Assembly: GCA_034766995.1 (NCBI GenBank)
Contig: CM068315.1
Location: forward strand, 34,924,693 to 34,988,692
Source of the DNA: Acanthacorydalis orientalis
Lineage: Eukaryota; Arthropoda; Insecta; Megaloptera; Corydalidae
Direction: 5' to 3'
DNA: 64,000 bases
The translations under genes and the position numbers were made by a program. The notes beneath the pieces were generated by a model. It did no database searches. It was not told the origin of the DNA and was given only the letters and a program-made list of their open reading frames with translations. Shown here in pieces: positions 33,638 through 45,848 of the stretch (position 1 is its first letter; every line of letters begins with the position of its first letter).

Positions 33638-33845
33638 GATTCACAAACGAATTTTCAAACTCTACACAGACTACACAAATTTTCTGATCAATATTGTTAA
33701 ATTGTAGATCATTTCTGAAGATGATGACGCCATTGAAATGCGCAGAAAGTAACAATAAAAATGATCAATAATTAATTTTCAAACATTTTTGATTAGAAAG
33801 AAAAATCGTGGTTTATGAAAGAGTGGAAAGTTTATTTGTCAATCA
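33638..33845. repeat. RF1 palindromic repeat, centre deleted
   Basis: Left arm GATTCACAAACGAATTTTCA, AAATTTTCTGATCAATATTG jumps to right arm TGAAGATGATGACGCCATTG, AAATGCGCAGAAAGTAACAA, ACATTTTTGATTAGAAAGAA, ATCGTGGTTTATGAAAGAG. The middle of the element is lost. Confidence 0.6.
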
Positions 33846-33872
33846 ATAATAATATAGTTTTTTATACTAAGG

Positions 33873-34007
33873 CCGAATCCACTTTCAACAATATATTTTT
33901 CATTCATTCCACAAGGCACAAAAAAGGTTTCTTACCAAAAATTTTGTATAATTAGTTACTGATCCTCATTTCGATGCTACCATCCAGGTACAGAAAAACA
34001 TATATAT

Positions 34008-34060
<53 letters not shown>

Positions 34061-34067
34061 GTGTATG

Positions 34068-34105
<38 letters not shown>

Positions 34106-34185
34106 TTTTTCTCATCTCTTTGTATCTTTGTGCAAGAGTAAAAAAATCATTTGTGAAAGCAAATCTAGCTACAGCACCGAAAACA
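33873..34185. repeat. RF1 copy with microsatellite in its loop
   Basis: Left arm GAATCCACTTTCAACAATAT, CCACAAGGCACAAAAAAGG, TCCTCATTTCGATGCTACCA, AGGTACAGAAAAACAT; then an (AT)n-(AG)n tract; then right end ATCATTTGTGAAAGCAAATC, TAGCTACAGCACCGAAAAC. Almost the whole right arm inner part is replaced by the microsatellite. Confidence 0.55.
33999..34105. repeat. (AT)n-(AG)n microsatellite
   Basis: Two (AT)n runs separated by ACATATGTGTATGT, ending in about 10 AG units. Confidence 0.95.
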
Positions 34186-34430
34186 TTTCCTTGTCAGTGT
34201 CTAATAGTTGATTGTCTATTTGCAACAATGCTATAATTTGACAAAAAGATCAAACTTAATTTTCCATTATGTAAAATAACTTTTTTAATTATACTGAGCA
34301 TCAACATATTTGCATCTCCAACAGCTAACTCTTTCTACTTTTAACTGTTTATATTGACCTGTACTGATTAAACATTTTTGACCAAGAAACAATTTTGTAC
34401 TTTGTATCATGAGTGAAAAAGTTATTAGTG

Positions 34431-34756
34431 TTAACTCTTTTGCTACCTTACAAATTTTGTATGTACCGACCAAAGATACCTTGGAAAATATGAATTTTTG
34501 AAACAATTTATTAAAGTGAACATATTTTTCTTAAGAATAAAGATAAGTTCACACTTTTTTTGTATTTTCTTGTAAAATATATGTAGTTTTACACAAGTAA
34601 ATAAAAAGAATATTTTCCATGAAAAAAAAATGAAAACAGTTGTCATTACATGGATTAAAATTGTATTGAAAATAAAAAGCCGATATATCAGTTCAAGATA
34701 TGTCTCAGGAAAAATGGAGTGCCGATATATTGGCTCTACGGTACTACGAGGGTTAA
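34431..34756. mobile_element. TTAA-flanked inverted-repeat element (piggyBac-like, tentative)
   Basis: Left edge TTAA followed by CTCTTTTGCTACC; right edge, in inverse, TTAA followed by CCCTCGTAGTACC, which match in 8 or 9 of 13 positions. The interior of about 318 bp holds a direct repeat of GCCGATATAT at about 34679 and 34722 and a 67-codon minus frame without domain. TTAA target and CCCT-like ends fit a piggyBac-type miniature element, but identity between ends is modest. Confidence 0.4.
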
Positions 34757-34759
34757 AGA

Positions 34760-35790
34760 TCTTCCTTTTTCTGTTACATCACACTACTTAATCCCTTACA
34801 TTACAAAATTCAAACTCATAAGTTTCCATTATCAATTTTACTAGTATGAAATTCCCACGAAAAATATTACTACTAAGCTTAGGTATTTACTTGGAATATA
34901 ATGTCTAATATCCATTATTATGCTTTATAAAACTACAATAATAATAATAAAATATTTTAGATGATAAAGATAAAATTAGATTTAACCGTATTTTACATCT
35001 CTTTTCTAATTTAAATAAGCAAACGACTAGTTGAATTTCTTGCAAGTTACTATATCATACAGAAAAGGAAATTAAGTGTAATTACATTTAATATTGTACA
35101 TTTGATTAAAATAATATACATAGTATAATTAATTTTTTTGATAATATATACGAACATCTAAACTGTTATTTGAATTATAATAGAATGTAGATAAATATAA
35201 CACGAGAAAATTGTTTTAAAAATCCTAAACAAAAATATAACTGCTTATTAACAATTAACAGCTAATTAGAAGTTCTTTTCAAGTGGTATATTTATGCATT
35301 CAACTAGATAATATTATGAGATTATTATACGAATGAGCGTGCATGCATAAATTTACTGAATACATTTCATAATCAAACAAGAATTTAAATAAGTAGCGTA
35401 CTGTTTTCCCCCTTTTTATTTTTTTCATACAATCTCTCAATGGATTAATAAATTCAAACGATAGACATACACATTTAAAAATATACTCGAGTACATACGA
35501 TAATAACTCATCCATGAAAGGATTAAATCTAAATTATTTATTAAGTCTAAAATTAAACTACAAACACATTTAATGATGACGATGATGTTATTTAAGTCTC
35601 GGTATTATTTTGAAAAAAAAAACTCTTTCCAGATTAAAAAATACAGCAGCAATGAAACAATTAAAAATAAAAACAAATAGATAAACTGTTTATTAGATAT
35701 CAATAAATACTTCATAACGTATAATAAATATAAATTGCTATCGAAAACTGTCAGTCTAATTATTTTTGTCGGGGTTATATTTTTCGATAA
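34760..35790. other. AT-rich DNA, nothing recognised
   Basis: No gene or repeat supported; a 71-codon minus frame (35300-35515) has no recognised domain. Confidence 0.4.
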
Positions 35791-35794
35791 GTCA

Positions 35795-36375
35795 ATTACT
35801 TATCTGGCGTCATTGAGGATCAAAGGTGATTGCTCTGATTCTTTCGCGTGTGGAAAAAATTAATTGAATACAAAAAAGCGAAGTAATAATAAATAATTAA
35901 TTTATATGGGTTGTGTACTTTGAGATCTTGCAGTACATTTGTTAAACATGAACTTTTATTAATTGTTTATTACAACATAAATCATTTTTGTCGACTGATA
36001 AATGCGTTTTAATTAAATTAATTCACTCTGCTTGTTTTTTTTTAATAATTATATTTTAGGAAGACTCTGGCCTATTTTTATATATATTTATATATAAAAA
36101 TGTTTACTAAAAATGATAACTTGAATAAATGTAATAGATTATACATAAAATTTAAACAAATTTCAATTGACTTCTCTCTTGTAGGAATAATATTTATTTC
36201 TATATGAAGTTTGATTAAAATTATTATAAAAACTATTCAATTTTATTAAAAAAATGAGAGTGTGTGTTATATTTATCCAAGTCACCAGTGAATATAACTT
36301 TATTTAAAACATTTTTTTTTTCAAATTTAATAATTTTTATATCTGTAATATAATGAATATAGTTTTGATACCATA
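35795..36375. other. AT-rich DNA with a short complex patch
   Basis: ATCTGGCGTCATTGAGG at about 35812 and TTTCGCGTGTGG at about 35842 form a short complex patch; the rest is AT-rich and featureless. Confidence 0.35.
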
Positions 36376-36379
36376 ACTA

Positions 36380-36640
36380 AAATTCACTTTCAGATACGAA
36401 ATTTTCTATCATCTTATAAACCACACACAAAATCCTGATTAACAGTAATTAATAATAATCCAATAATGCATTATTGATCATTTTTATTTATTTTCGATAG
36501 CGAAAATATCATTGTCTGAGTGCTCGAGTATATAAACATATTTCTGTAACTTGATTCTGTGAGGATGAATAATCAAAAACGATTAATAATCAATTCTGGA
36601 ATGTTTTTAATTAGGAAATTTTCTTGTGATTGAAAACACA
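36380..36640. repeat. RF1 palindromic repeat
   Basis: Left arm AAATTCACTTTCAGATACGA, CTTATAAACCACACACAAAA, TGCATTATTGATCATTTTTA, TTTCGATAGCGAAAATATC; centre AGTGCTCGAGTATA; right arm CTGTGAGGATGAATAATCAA, GGAATGTTTTTAATTAGGAA. Confidence 0.6.
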
Positions 36641-36803
36641 AAAAATACTTTTTTAAATAAACGTTTGATTTTAGAATAAATTTGTTTTTAAAGTATATTA
36701 TGAATTTTTCTACATGACATACATTTATCGATACAAATTTAAAATAGAAATATGAAATAGAATATGAAATTAAATACAACAGACAATGTATTTTTTCAGT
36801 AAA

Positions 36804-37124
36804 ACCGTATTATTCCAAATACAAAAAGACTAATTATGAGTCCCAGTTTTTTTTTACAGAGAAATCCAGAAAAAACATTTTTACGATCCTGATTATAAGA
36901 CGACACGCAGTTTTCCCAAAGAAAACGATAAAAAATTGTTGATTTGCGGTTTAAAAGAGAGTAGTATTTATAAAAATTATTCAAAAACATATTTGAAACT
37001 TGACAGTCTGTTGTTTAAAACAGCTACAGTGGTGGCCATTCTGAAAATCTGAATATAAGACGACGCTTGTTTATTAATGAAAATCTATGGAAAAAAAACT
37101 CGTCTTATATTTGGTTAATACGGT
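36804..37124. mobile_element. Non-autonomous TIR element with GACGA-rich ends
   Basis: Left end ACCGTATTATTCCAAATACA and right end, in inverse, ACCGTATTAACCAAATATAA followed by GACGAG; the ends agree over about 25 bases. TATAAGACGAC recurs internally near 36893 and 37055 (both subterminal). Length 321 bp, no coding capacity; a 64-codon minus frame inside has no domain. Superfamily not assigned. Confidence 0.55.
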
Positions 37125-37293
37125 ATTAACAATAAGTAAAGAATTTATTTTAAGGGTTAGTGTCTCTGAAAGGAGAATGGAAATTATACTCTGAGAAAGA
37201 AAATTAAATTTCTCAAGAAAACAATCCGAAATAAGATAGCACTTTAAATTAAATCTTTTTAATAGATTCGTATAAGATGAATTCTAAATGATA

Positions 37294-37852
37294 TTAGGAT
37301 TGTAGAAAAGTAATTGCGGTTTGTGATCTGCAAATTCACAAACATGTTAACCTTTTTTGATTTTCCTGATTGTTTTAAGTAGTTCAGAACTGTTGAATGA
37401 TGAACGCCTAACTTTTGTGCAACCTCTCGAATTGTGCGTGGTTCTGATTCAACTAACGCCTTCAGTCGGTCGTTATGAACTCAAGAAGGATGCCCTCGAA
37501 CTTCTTTATCTTCAAGTCCACAGAAAGAAACTTTTGGGACCAGTATTGCACTATACGTTCCTTAACAGTACCCACACCAAAAGCATCGTTTAGTCTAGAG
37601 CAGTTTCTGCTCCTTTACTACCAGTTTTGAACTCATACAAAAATCTCTTCTTTACTTCTTTTTCATCTTTAATTCAATAACCCAATATGAAGCAGAATTA
37701 ATAATAAAACCAAAGTCGATGTTACCAAATACAGACCGAAAAATGCACTTTAAAATGATACCAACATGAATACGATGAAATGACACTTTTATTGACAAAA
37801 AATAAGGTTAGAATTCAGAAAACAAACCACAATGCTCTTTCTACCAACCTAA
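37294..37852 (-). mobile_element. Mariner deletion derivative, copy E (class 1)
   Basis: A 559 bp element from TTAGGATTGTAGAAAAGTAA to TTCTACCAACCTAA with TA on both sides. The minus strand carries the mariner DNA-binding half, starting near 37668, with frameshifts; HNDRLKALVESEPRTIRE-like and LGVHHSTVLNYLKQ-like pieces are readable in turn. The 78-codon plus frame 37357-37593 is antisense. The tail (AACATGTTTGTGAATTTGCA in minus sense) is class 1. Catalytic half absent. Confidence 0.8.
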
Positions 37853-37859
37853 TATTTAA

Positions 37860-38270
37860 AACTAATTTCAAGTTTCACAAACACTTCAATTAATGTAAAA
37901 TAATATAAATGTTTTTTTTTTCAAAGTAAATTTGAAACGGTTCTGCTCTTCCACCAAAAAACAATAAACACACTTGTTTAAAAAAACTAATTTTGATATA
38001 CTTATTTTTATTTCTTTCCGTATATTAAAAAGAAGTCTATATTCAGTTCATTTCACCATGTGATATACGAATAATATTTATATACATTTCGGCATCAAGA
38101 TTTAACTCAGTTGAACCTATTAACATTTTCCTGAAAAGTTTCAAGACATATAAAAACTCTCTTCAAAAACTATATATTTTAAATTTGGAAACTTTGTATG
38201 AAATCGAATAATTATCGTAAAAATTTATTTATTCAGTACAGATTTTTCCATTGTGGTTTTGATTCATTTT
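37860..38270. other. AT-rich DNA, nothing recognised
   Basis: No supported features. Confidence 0.4.
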
Positions 38271-38274
38271 TTAA

Positions 38275-38530
38275 TTGAATTTTTTACTCACTCCACAAAA
38301 CAGAAAAATATTTCTGATCAAAGATGTTCAATAATTGATGAGGTTTCTCGAAAATCATGTGCAGAGCACTAAGTTGGGAAAAAATCAGAACAGCTACATA
38401 AAATCCATTGATCTCTACTTTAGCATTCTGAGGATGATCTTCGAAAATTGGATAATGAAATACAGAACACATTTAATTAGAAAAATATGTACAGTTTATA
38501 GAGTTGAATGGAACATTCATTAGTCAGATT
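38275..38530. repeat. RF1 palindromic repeat, decayed
   Basis: Left arm TTTACTCACTCCACAAAACA, TTTCTGATCAAAGATGTTCA, TTTCTCGAAAATCATG; right arm CATTCTGAGGATGATCTTCG, GAACACATTTAATTAGAAAA, ACAGTTTATAGAGTTGAATG. Two facing 62-codon open frames across it result from the palindrome. Confidence 0.5.
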
Positions 38531-38534
38531 TATT

Positions 38535-38950
38535 TTTAACTCAAATCAATTAAAATAAAAAAAAGCAAACTTATAGTATAATTGTCTTCATATCATCAGT
38601 TTATATGATTGATAATCAATATTAAAATTTCAATTTAGAAATAAGTTAATTTACTGTCATGTTAGAATAAAAATAATTTGAATCAAGTATAATTCATAGA
38701 TTTTTTAATTAGAATGAATCTTCAATAATTTAAAACAAAATATTTCATAAATTATAAAATACATGATTTGTCATTTATAAAAATGAATTTTTATTTCAAT
38801 CCTGTATAAAACATGTTTTTAATATACATGCATGTACTGTTAAGACTTCATTTCTAATTTTAACCTGCAAGAATATTCATTTTCAAATATATTTTTTTGT
38901 ATACATTTAACAAATAGGTTCTCGATAAAAAATAATTAACTTTTAATCAG
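38535..38950. other. AT-rich DNA, nothing recognised
   Basis: No supported features. Confidence 0.4.
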
Positions 38951-38952
38951 AA

Positions 38953-38956
<4 letters not shown>

Positions 38957-39010
<54 letters not shown>
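38957..39010. repeat. (AT)n microsatellite
   Basis: About 27 AT units. Confidence 0.95.
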
Positions 39011-39018
<8 letters not shown>

Positions 39019-39406
39019 ACACAAGTACACTTAAATATCTGTATATTCATTATATTATTCTTAGAATTGATACCTATAAAGCAAGTCAGGTTTTACGACA
39101 CGTATTTATAAAGTATAAAATTGTGTAAACAATTAAAACGAGTATGTATAATTCTGTGTAGTAAATTGTTTGAAAATATTACAGAAGATATATAAAATAT
39201 ATACAGTATAAAATCGAATTAGAATTTACTTACAATTTGTAAGAAATGAAATGATTTTTAATTAAGCTGCATTCACGATCGACGTCATTAATTAGAATAA
39301 ATCAAGAACGAATTAATTAATTCGAATAAATAGAGGATACTGATAACAAGCATTCAGTCGTCAGTATTCAATTAAAAATTAAACGTTTGATAAAAGTCGT
39401 ACGAAC

Positions 39407-39408
<2 letters not shown>

Positions 39409-39442
<34 letters not shown>
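39409..39442. repeat. (AT)n microsatellite
   Basis: About 17 AT units. Confidence 0.95.
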
Positions 39443-39445
<3 letters not shown>

Positions 39446-39474
39446 TAATTTTAATGATACAATATTTATTTAAA

Positions 39475-39900
39475 AGTAATGAAATTTAAGGTCAAGTGCC
39501 AACCAGACGGACTAACAAAACATATTTTTCTGTTTTTCCAACAAACGCTATGCTGATTTATGTTTACATTCATTAAAAAGCGTGTTAGTAAAATTTAAAT
39601 CTGACCGTTCCGAGGAGCTCATAAGAATCTCTTGTATGACCAGCGGGATATTGAAATTAATTTTAGTATTTGACATACCATCATCTAGCGGCATCTTTTA
39701 TGCCGCTTTTTTTCATATATACGTTTTATTTTTTTGTCGTGGATCCCAATAACGATTACATGGTTGATAAGTAAAAATATTATGACTTATTGCATATATA
39801 AACGAACTTCATCACTTTATCTCGTCGACCACGCTTACCAATTAATTCTAACTGCCATGAAAGTATGTGAATTATTATTATTATATAACGAATAAATGGG
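39475..39900. other. Complex patch with a hairpin followed by T run
   Basis: GCGGCAT-CTTTT-ATGCCGC at 39688-39706 is a perfect 7-bp stem with a 5-base loop, followed immediately by seven T. The preceding 200 bases are more complex than the surroundings (AAGTGCCAACCAGACGGAC, CGAGGAGCTCATAAGAATC). A small RNA ending at a T run is conceivable but no internal A/B boxes are recognised. Confidence 0.3.
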
Positions 39901-40295
39901 TCTTGCTACTTTAAATGTTTTGCATGCGGGTAATTTCGGATGGAATTTTATGATTTATTGGATCTATTTTCGGACATCTAAAAGAAAGAATTCATTGTTA
40001 ATTTATGATTATTAGATCAGTGTGTAGTTAAAGAAAATATTTGTTTTGAAATGTTCGGTTTTGTTTTCAACTATCGCAGAAACAGATCATATTTATTACT
40101 CTAAAATATTACAACAGGAACATTATTTTTACTCTGCACAAATATGATTTCCAGAACAACTTTAAGTATTATTTGGTACATTGCTACAAGCAGTATCATT
40201 CTTTTCACTTCTTCTTTTACAAAAAATATCTAATAAATAAAGGAGTAAAATTGAATAAAAGTATAAAGCAGTAAAAGCATACAGTGAAATATAGA
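39900..40295. other. AT-rich DNA, nothing recognised
   Basis: No supported features. Confidence 0.4.
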
Positions 40296-40299
40296 TAAT

Positions 40300-40488
40300 T
40301 CTATTTACGCTTTTACACAAAAGTATTAAAAAACACGCATTTTTTTAAAAAACAACATGTATCTCCCATTTAGTATTTTAGTATTGATTTGAACCGAAAT
40401 ACTAAATAAAAAACAACATTACTTTTCTAATGCTTGCGCCCTCTTTCAATACTTTTCTGTGGAAGGCTAAATTGAATCACTCTATACA
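40300..40488. repeat. RF3 palindromic repeat
   Basis: AGTATTAAAAAACACGC at the left, centre ATTTAGTATTTTAGTATTGA with CCGAAATACTAAATAAAA, right end GAAGGCTAAATTGAATCACT then CTATA. Right end well preserved, left end decayed. Confidence 0.5.
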
Positions 40489-40804
40489 TACTAGAACTGA
40501 AATTATTAAATTTTTTTAAAAAAATTAAATATGTCTACTAACAGAAAAATACTCTTTCACTAACTGCAATTCTTTTTGTTCTTTTATATAATTAAATATT
40601 ATCAAGAGCCAAAGGTCCAGTAACTTTAGCAGTTCAGATCCTATTGTGTTTTATTATTAAATAAATGTTTTAGTCGATTGGACGTATTATTTATCTAAAC
40701 TTAAATAAAATTTCTATTCAGGCGCTAATGATCATAGTTATCAATACGCCTTAAAACTTTATAAATATTCATTCATTAATTCAAACGTTTGCCAACAGTT
40801 ATGA

Positions 40805-41000
40805 CTTAAAATTGTCTGTATCTTAACGCTCTTACTGAAGTTCCATCGATATTCATATAAACGCAATCAAAAGTAATCAATAATTATTTATTGCACATTT
40901 TTGATCAGAAAAAAGTTTTTAGTTTATGAGATGAGAAAATAATTCATTTGTAAAAGTGAATTTAATCAGAATACCAGAACTGTACTAATACACTTTGATA
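40805..41000. repeat. RF1 right-arm copy, well preserved outer end
   Basis: CATCGATATTCATATAAACG, CAATCAAAAGTAATCAATAA, TTATTTATTGCACATTTTTG, ATCAGAAAAAAGTTTTTAGT, AATTCATTTGTAAAAGTGAA and CCAGAACTGTA follow the right arm out to the RF1 end. Confidence 0.6.
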
Positions 41001-41009
41001 TTAAAATAA

Positions 41010-42105
41010 ACTTTTCAGAGAGTTAAAAATTGAAATTGACCCTTAAATGCATAGTTTTTTCGAAAGTTTGAAATATAATTGAAAAAAAATATTTTATTCA
41101 TTATTATAAGCAGATATTGGCTGCGAAAATCTTAGTAGATATTGGTTGGGAAGTGTTTATTGTTACCGTTTACCGAGATGTTATTAACATTATGTTATTT
41201 TTTAACTATGAACCGATTAAGGGTATATAAAAAAAACTAAATAAAATAATCAGGTAAAATAACATCAAATAAAAATATACATATCTTTTATATCAGCAAT
41301 AAAAGTACTTAAAAATGATATTTCTAAATTATTGAACACAATATTTTCACTACTTATACTCATAGGAAAGCCATAATACCAATGAATTCAATGAGATAAT
41401 ACTTACTCCTCATAAGCAGAATAACATCGCAATAGCGCTACCTGCCATTTTCAACATGTAGTCAGAGAAGCGCTATCGCGCCGCTTAGCATTTTTTAATC
41501 AGATTTTTGCAAACGCCCGTAGCACTCAAACGATAGAGTTACATGTGGGTTTCATATAAGCATTTACTCATTCATTTTCCACACAAACACAATATATTCT
41601 CAACACTTATCATAATAATGTGAAAAATGAATTGCAAAAATGATACATTAGCATTTATTTGATTTAGTTACAAGAAATGTATGTAATGTAAATCAGCTTT
41701 TATTTAATTTCGTATATCTAAACAAAATAACTTAATTTTTTCCACAGAAATAGAAAAAACAATCATTATTTTTAGAGCACATACAGCAAAACATTTTACA
41801 CAAAAATATACTCAATTTAAATTCAATAAATTAAAAAAACAGCAGTCGACACATTCAATGGGAAATAACATTAAAAATATTTGTCTAAACAACTCAATTT
41901 TTTAGCTTTGTGTTCAATTGTGTATGAAATTAAACTTCCGCAAAAAACAAAATAACTAACGTCCATTTTTAAATTTTATCGAAACAACACACACACAGTT
42001 GAACAAATAATAAGCAATATTAAAAAGAGACATGCGATTATGTTATTACAACTCAAAACCCATTTTCTAAAACCTTTATCGACGATAAACTATTAATTAT
42101 TAAAC
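41010..42105. other. AT-rich DNA with an imperfect GC hairpin
   Basis: GCAATAGCGCT (about 41430) and AGCGCTATCGC (about 41470) form an 11-bp stem with one mismatch around a 30-base loop, in a complex patch at 41400-41530. The rest is AT-rich without frames. Confidence 0.35.
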
Positions 42106-42107
42106 TA

Positions 42108-42110
<3 letters not shown>

Positions 42111-42200
<90 letters not shown>
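42111..42200. repeat. (CT)n-(AT)n microsatellite
   Basis: Six CT units then about 38 AT units. Confidence 0.95.
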
Positions 42201-42205
<5 letters not shown>

Positions 42206-42587
42206 GATGTGTATATTTAGATTCTCATTGTGCTAGCCATGTTCGAAAATAATTCAATCTGATAACTTAATATATAATAGAGAATAAAACAAGCAATAAT
42301 TCTATTGCATGATAACGACCTATCAACTAGTTCAATTATAATTTCGAAAACCGGTTTTACGCTTATTGCATTTGTTTCTCATACGTTTTTGCGACCAACA
42401 ATACGCACATCAGTCAACTGTCAATTTAAAATCAACATTAATTATATGTTTTAAATCGAGGGGTTAAAATACCGGCTTACGATATTGTTGTTTGCTATTA
42501 TTTAATCACAAAACATTGATGAAAGATAATGTGTACCAACAGTTAACATACAACATCTCTACATACACTAACACATGTTTATATGCA

Positions 42588-42589
<2 letters not shown>

Positions 42590-42622
<33 letters not shown>
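42590..42622. repeat. (AT)n microsatellite
   Basis: About 16 AT units. Confidence 0.95.
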
Positions 42623-42624
<2 letters not shown>

Positions 42625-42625
<1 letters not shown>

Positions 42626-43090
42626 GTTTTGCATACAGATTGATTTCAAAATATATCTACTATATCATGTAAGGTTGGATAATAACAATACTGCTTTTTC
42701 ACTCTATTAGTAGTATCTGATATTAACACCTTTAGCAATTTCTTTCATCGTTTAAACGCTATAAATCTTTTATTTTCTAATAGACTTCTCGGAGACCGTT
42801 TTTTTCAGTTACTGTTTATTAGATCTTCGGACGTGAGCTTAGTATGAGAACAACATGGAGTATATTTCGAAAAGGTTTTAATTAAATTGACTCCGAGTTC
42901 ATTGGAGAGTAAAAAAGATGTGAAACTGTCATATACGTTATTGTATTTCAGTAATTAAATAAAATCAATTTTGTAATGAGCTCAGTTATTAAAAAATATG
43001 GTTGCTAAATACAGTAGTATGTTTGAGAACATCCTCGGGTTTGTCATGCCTTCGATATCATATAAGGTTTGTCTTGGTATTCTTTTCAAC
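42625..43090. other. Non-coding DNA, nothing recognised
   Basis: No supported features. Confidence 0.4.
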
Positions 43091-43095
43091 AATTA

Positions 43096-43655
43096 TTAGA
43101 TTGGTAGGAAAATAATTGCGGTTTTTGTTTTCTAAGTTCTGACCTTATTTTTTTTCAATGAAAGTGTCACTTCATCGTGTTCATGTTAATATCATTTTAA
43201 AATCCGTTTTTCTGTCTGTATTCTGGTGAAAGCGGTTTTATTATTAATTTTGATTCAAATTGGACTATTGAATTAAAGACGGAAAAGAAGCAAATCAGAG
43301 CATTTTTTTTCTGTACGAGTTTAAAACTGGTGGCAAAGTAGCAGAAACTACTCGTAAAGAAACGATGTTTCTGGTGTGCGTACTGTTAAGAAACGTACGC
43401 TGTAATGGTCGTTCTAAAAATTTCTTGCTGGAAACGAGAACCTTGAAGATGAAGAAAGTCGCGGGCGTCCTTCTTCAATTCATAACGACCAACCGAATAC
43501 GTTAGTTGAAACATAACTACGCACAACAATTCGAGAGCGTGCACAACATTCAGGCGTTGGGCATCCAACTGTTCTGTATCACTTAAAACAGTTAGGAAAA
43601 GCATAAAAGCTTGACAAATGGATGCATAAACTGCAATTATTTTCTACTAACCTAA
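43096..43655 (+). mobile_element. Mariner deletion derivative, copy F (class 2)
   Basis: A 560 bp element from TTAGATTGGTAGGAAAATAA to TTCTACTAACCTAA with TA on both sides. Coding is rightward: start near 43280 (KRSKSEHFF-like frames), then TVKKRTL-like, DEESRGRPSSIHNDQP-like, TTIRERA and GVGHPTVLYHLKQLGKA, a stop, and KLDKWMHKL. It therefore extends to the LDKW segment, about ten residues further than class 1, before joining the right terminal repeat directly. Several stops and frameshifts. The 72-codon minus frame 43386-43604 is antisense. Confidence 0.8.
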
Positions 43656-43685
43656 TATTCTATATCTTTCTTCATCTTTTAACAT

Positions 43686-43765
43686 CTAACAGTTCTGATT
43701 CACTTAAATTAAAAAATGTATATGGCTTTAAAGGTCATAAACCGCAAATTTTTTCTACCAACCTA
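43686..43765 (+). mobile_element. Mariner derivative end fragment (class 1)
   Basis: CATCTAACAGTTCTGATTCA, then AAAAAATGTATATGGCTTTA, then ATAAACCGCAAATTTTTTCT and ACCAACCTAA: the last 80 bases of a class 1 derivative, lying 30 bases beyond copy F. Its left part is missing. Confidence 0.7.
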
Positions 43766-43873
43766 AGATTTATATACTTTATCTCAAATATGATCACTTA
43801 AGAAATACATCTATTTTTATATAAAAAACGCATCTTTTCGAAATAGACTTTTAAGAATATTATTGTCGTTAGC

Positions 43874-43877
<4 letters not shown>

Positions 43878-43925
<48 letters not shown>
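43878..43925. repeat. (AT)n microsatellite
   Basis: About 24 AT units. Confidence 0.95.
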
Positions 43926-43928
<3 letters not shown>

Positions 43929-44276
43929 ATTGGATATATAATATTTCTGCTATAAATATGCCCAACGTTATCAATAAATATCGATTGTTTGACGGTAGCT
44001 TGTAACTTTTTTCTCTCATCGAACAGGAACACAGATGAAAAAAATAATTAATTTTTTAAGATCAATTCCGCCGTAACGTTTATGATTTATTTGTCGAGAT
44101 TCGTAGATGCCATACTAATTCAATATTCAAATCGACTCTATCGAATTGGTATACACACTTCAAAAACTGGTTATGGTGAGCTGTCAAACATTTCAAAATA
44201 CAAACACAAACTAGCAACACAAGCGCTAACGAAGCCGCTCGCTTTTATACAATTTACATGCATGCATACATATACC

Positions 44277-44283
<7 letters not shown>

Positions 44284-44329
<46 letters not shown>
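44284..44329. repeat. (CATA)n-(AT)n microsatellite
   Basis: A few CATA units then about 19 AT units. Confidence 0.95.
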
Positions 44330-44333
<4 letters not shown>

Positions 44334-45057
44334 CTGTATGTACACATGTAAAATATAGTAATTGAACTTTATTTTTAGAAACTGCAACGAACGGGTAGGT
44401 AGATTTATAAATGACATAACATGTGTACAAAAAGTGTGACTGTTTCAATTTCACTTAAAGATAAATTGTGAATATCAATCCAATTATTTGCATAATTAAG
44501 AAAGATCGTTTGAAATAGTTAAATGTATGTTTATACGATTAAATCAATGTATATGTACATATTTTCATTAACAGATGTAGTGTGTTTCGATAGCACACTT
44601 GTATATCCCCGATGGTACGAGAAATCGATCAAAATCAATGTATAAAAATATACGCACAAATAAAAAAAAGTCAAAGATCAATTTACAAAACACAACTGCA
44701 TGATTTCTTAGCATTCTAGCACAGCACGTGGGCTCATGGGCTGCTTGTTAACGAGAAGAACTTATGATACGTAAAGAAGGATGATTCAGTAAATAAAATC
44801 ATATACATGAGAATTAAATCGAGTCGATATCAACGATTGGAGTTCATATGTATGGTTTATATAAAATAAGAGATAATATTTCATCATATTTCGATGTCTA
44901 ATTTTATACGATTAAAATATCAACCGACTAAATTCATTTTTGATAATACTTGCATATAATTCATAAAAATGGCAGAAAATTTCCATTAGTTTTAATAATT
45001 TTTGAAAGAAATACGAAAACAACATTCATTTGTTTAAGAATTTACAAATGTTTTGAA

Positions 45058-45060
<3 letters not shown>
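44330..45060. other. Non-coding DNA, nothing recognised
   Basis: Some complex sequence at 44580-44770 (CACAGCACGTGGGCTCATGG, with a CACGTG E-box) but no frame or repeat supported. Confidence 0.35.

Positions 45061-45066
<6 letters not shown>

Positions 45067-45108
<42 letters not shown>
45067..45108. repeat. (AT)n microsatellite
   Basis: About 21 AT units. Confidence 0.95.
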
Positions 45109-45110
<2 letters not shown>

Positions 45111-45394
45111 CTTTGTGATAAATAGTAAAAAAGGATATCCCTACATCATTGACGCCTTAAAACTGAATTCAGAAACACTTTTTCCTTCAGACACTTATTT
45201 CGATCAAATTTATTAATATAATTAATTCTAGTAGTAATTTTGAACCTAAAAATGGTTGAATTCAACTTGTCCAGACAAATATTTTTAATGTAAATGATAT
45301 TAAAATTATAATTATATGTTTTTATACCTGTGCTCCTGTTGATACTTGTTGACTTTTCGGATTACCTAAGGGTCTGTTCCCCTTTTTTGACACG

Positions 45395-45520
45395 TATAGC
45401 ATTTTCGGAGAGATGATGGAGAGACTAACATCCCCGGTAATGTCTAAAATCTACCTAAAGATGCCACACGTGTCGAAACTAGTAGTGGAGAACACACTCC
45501 GATGAAAAATGACATTACTG
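45395..45520 (+). repeat. Retroelement 3' end fragment (Penelope-type, inferred)
   Basis: CTAAAATCTACCTAAAGATG, CCACACGTGTCGAAACTAGT and GGAGAACACACTCC repeat, with few changes, the sequence just after the GIY-YIG-like frame at 59940-60010. It is therefore probably the 3' non-coding end of the same retroelement family, without its coding part. Confidence 0.5.
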
Positions 45521-45822
45521 ATACAAATTTATAAATTTAACAATGTTTAAAAACTAAATACAATTTATTAAATTTATTGAAAAATAAGTATATTTAGTCA
45601 TATTAATTACTTATTCAAGGTCTTTTTCGGAATATTAGGTAGCTATTTTTGCACGGAGTGATTTTAACCGTTAGTCATCATCGAATTTTGTCGCAGAGAC
45701 TATCAGTTTCTTTAACAGATACAACGAATAATTTCGGTAGCATATAAAACAGGGGTTATAAAACAGGATACAGCAGTGCACTAGTGTGCACCGAATGTAC
45801 TCAAGAGTGCTATAAAGTTTTA

Positions 45823-45848
45823 AATATATATATATATATATATATATA
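45823..45848. repeat. (AT)n microsatellite
   Basis: About 13 AT units. Confidence 0.9.
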
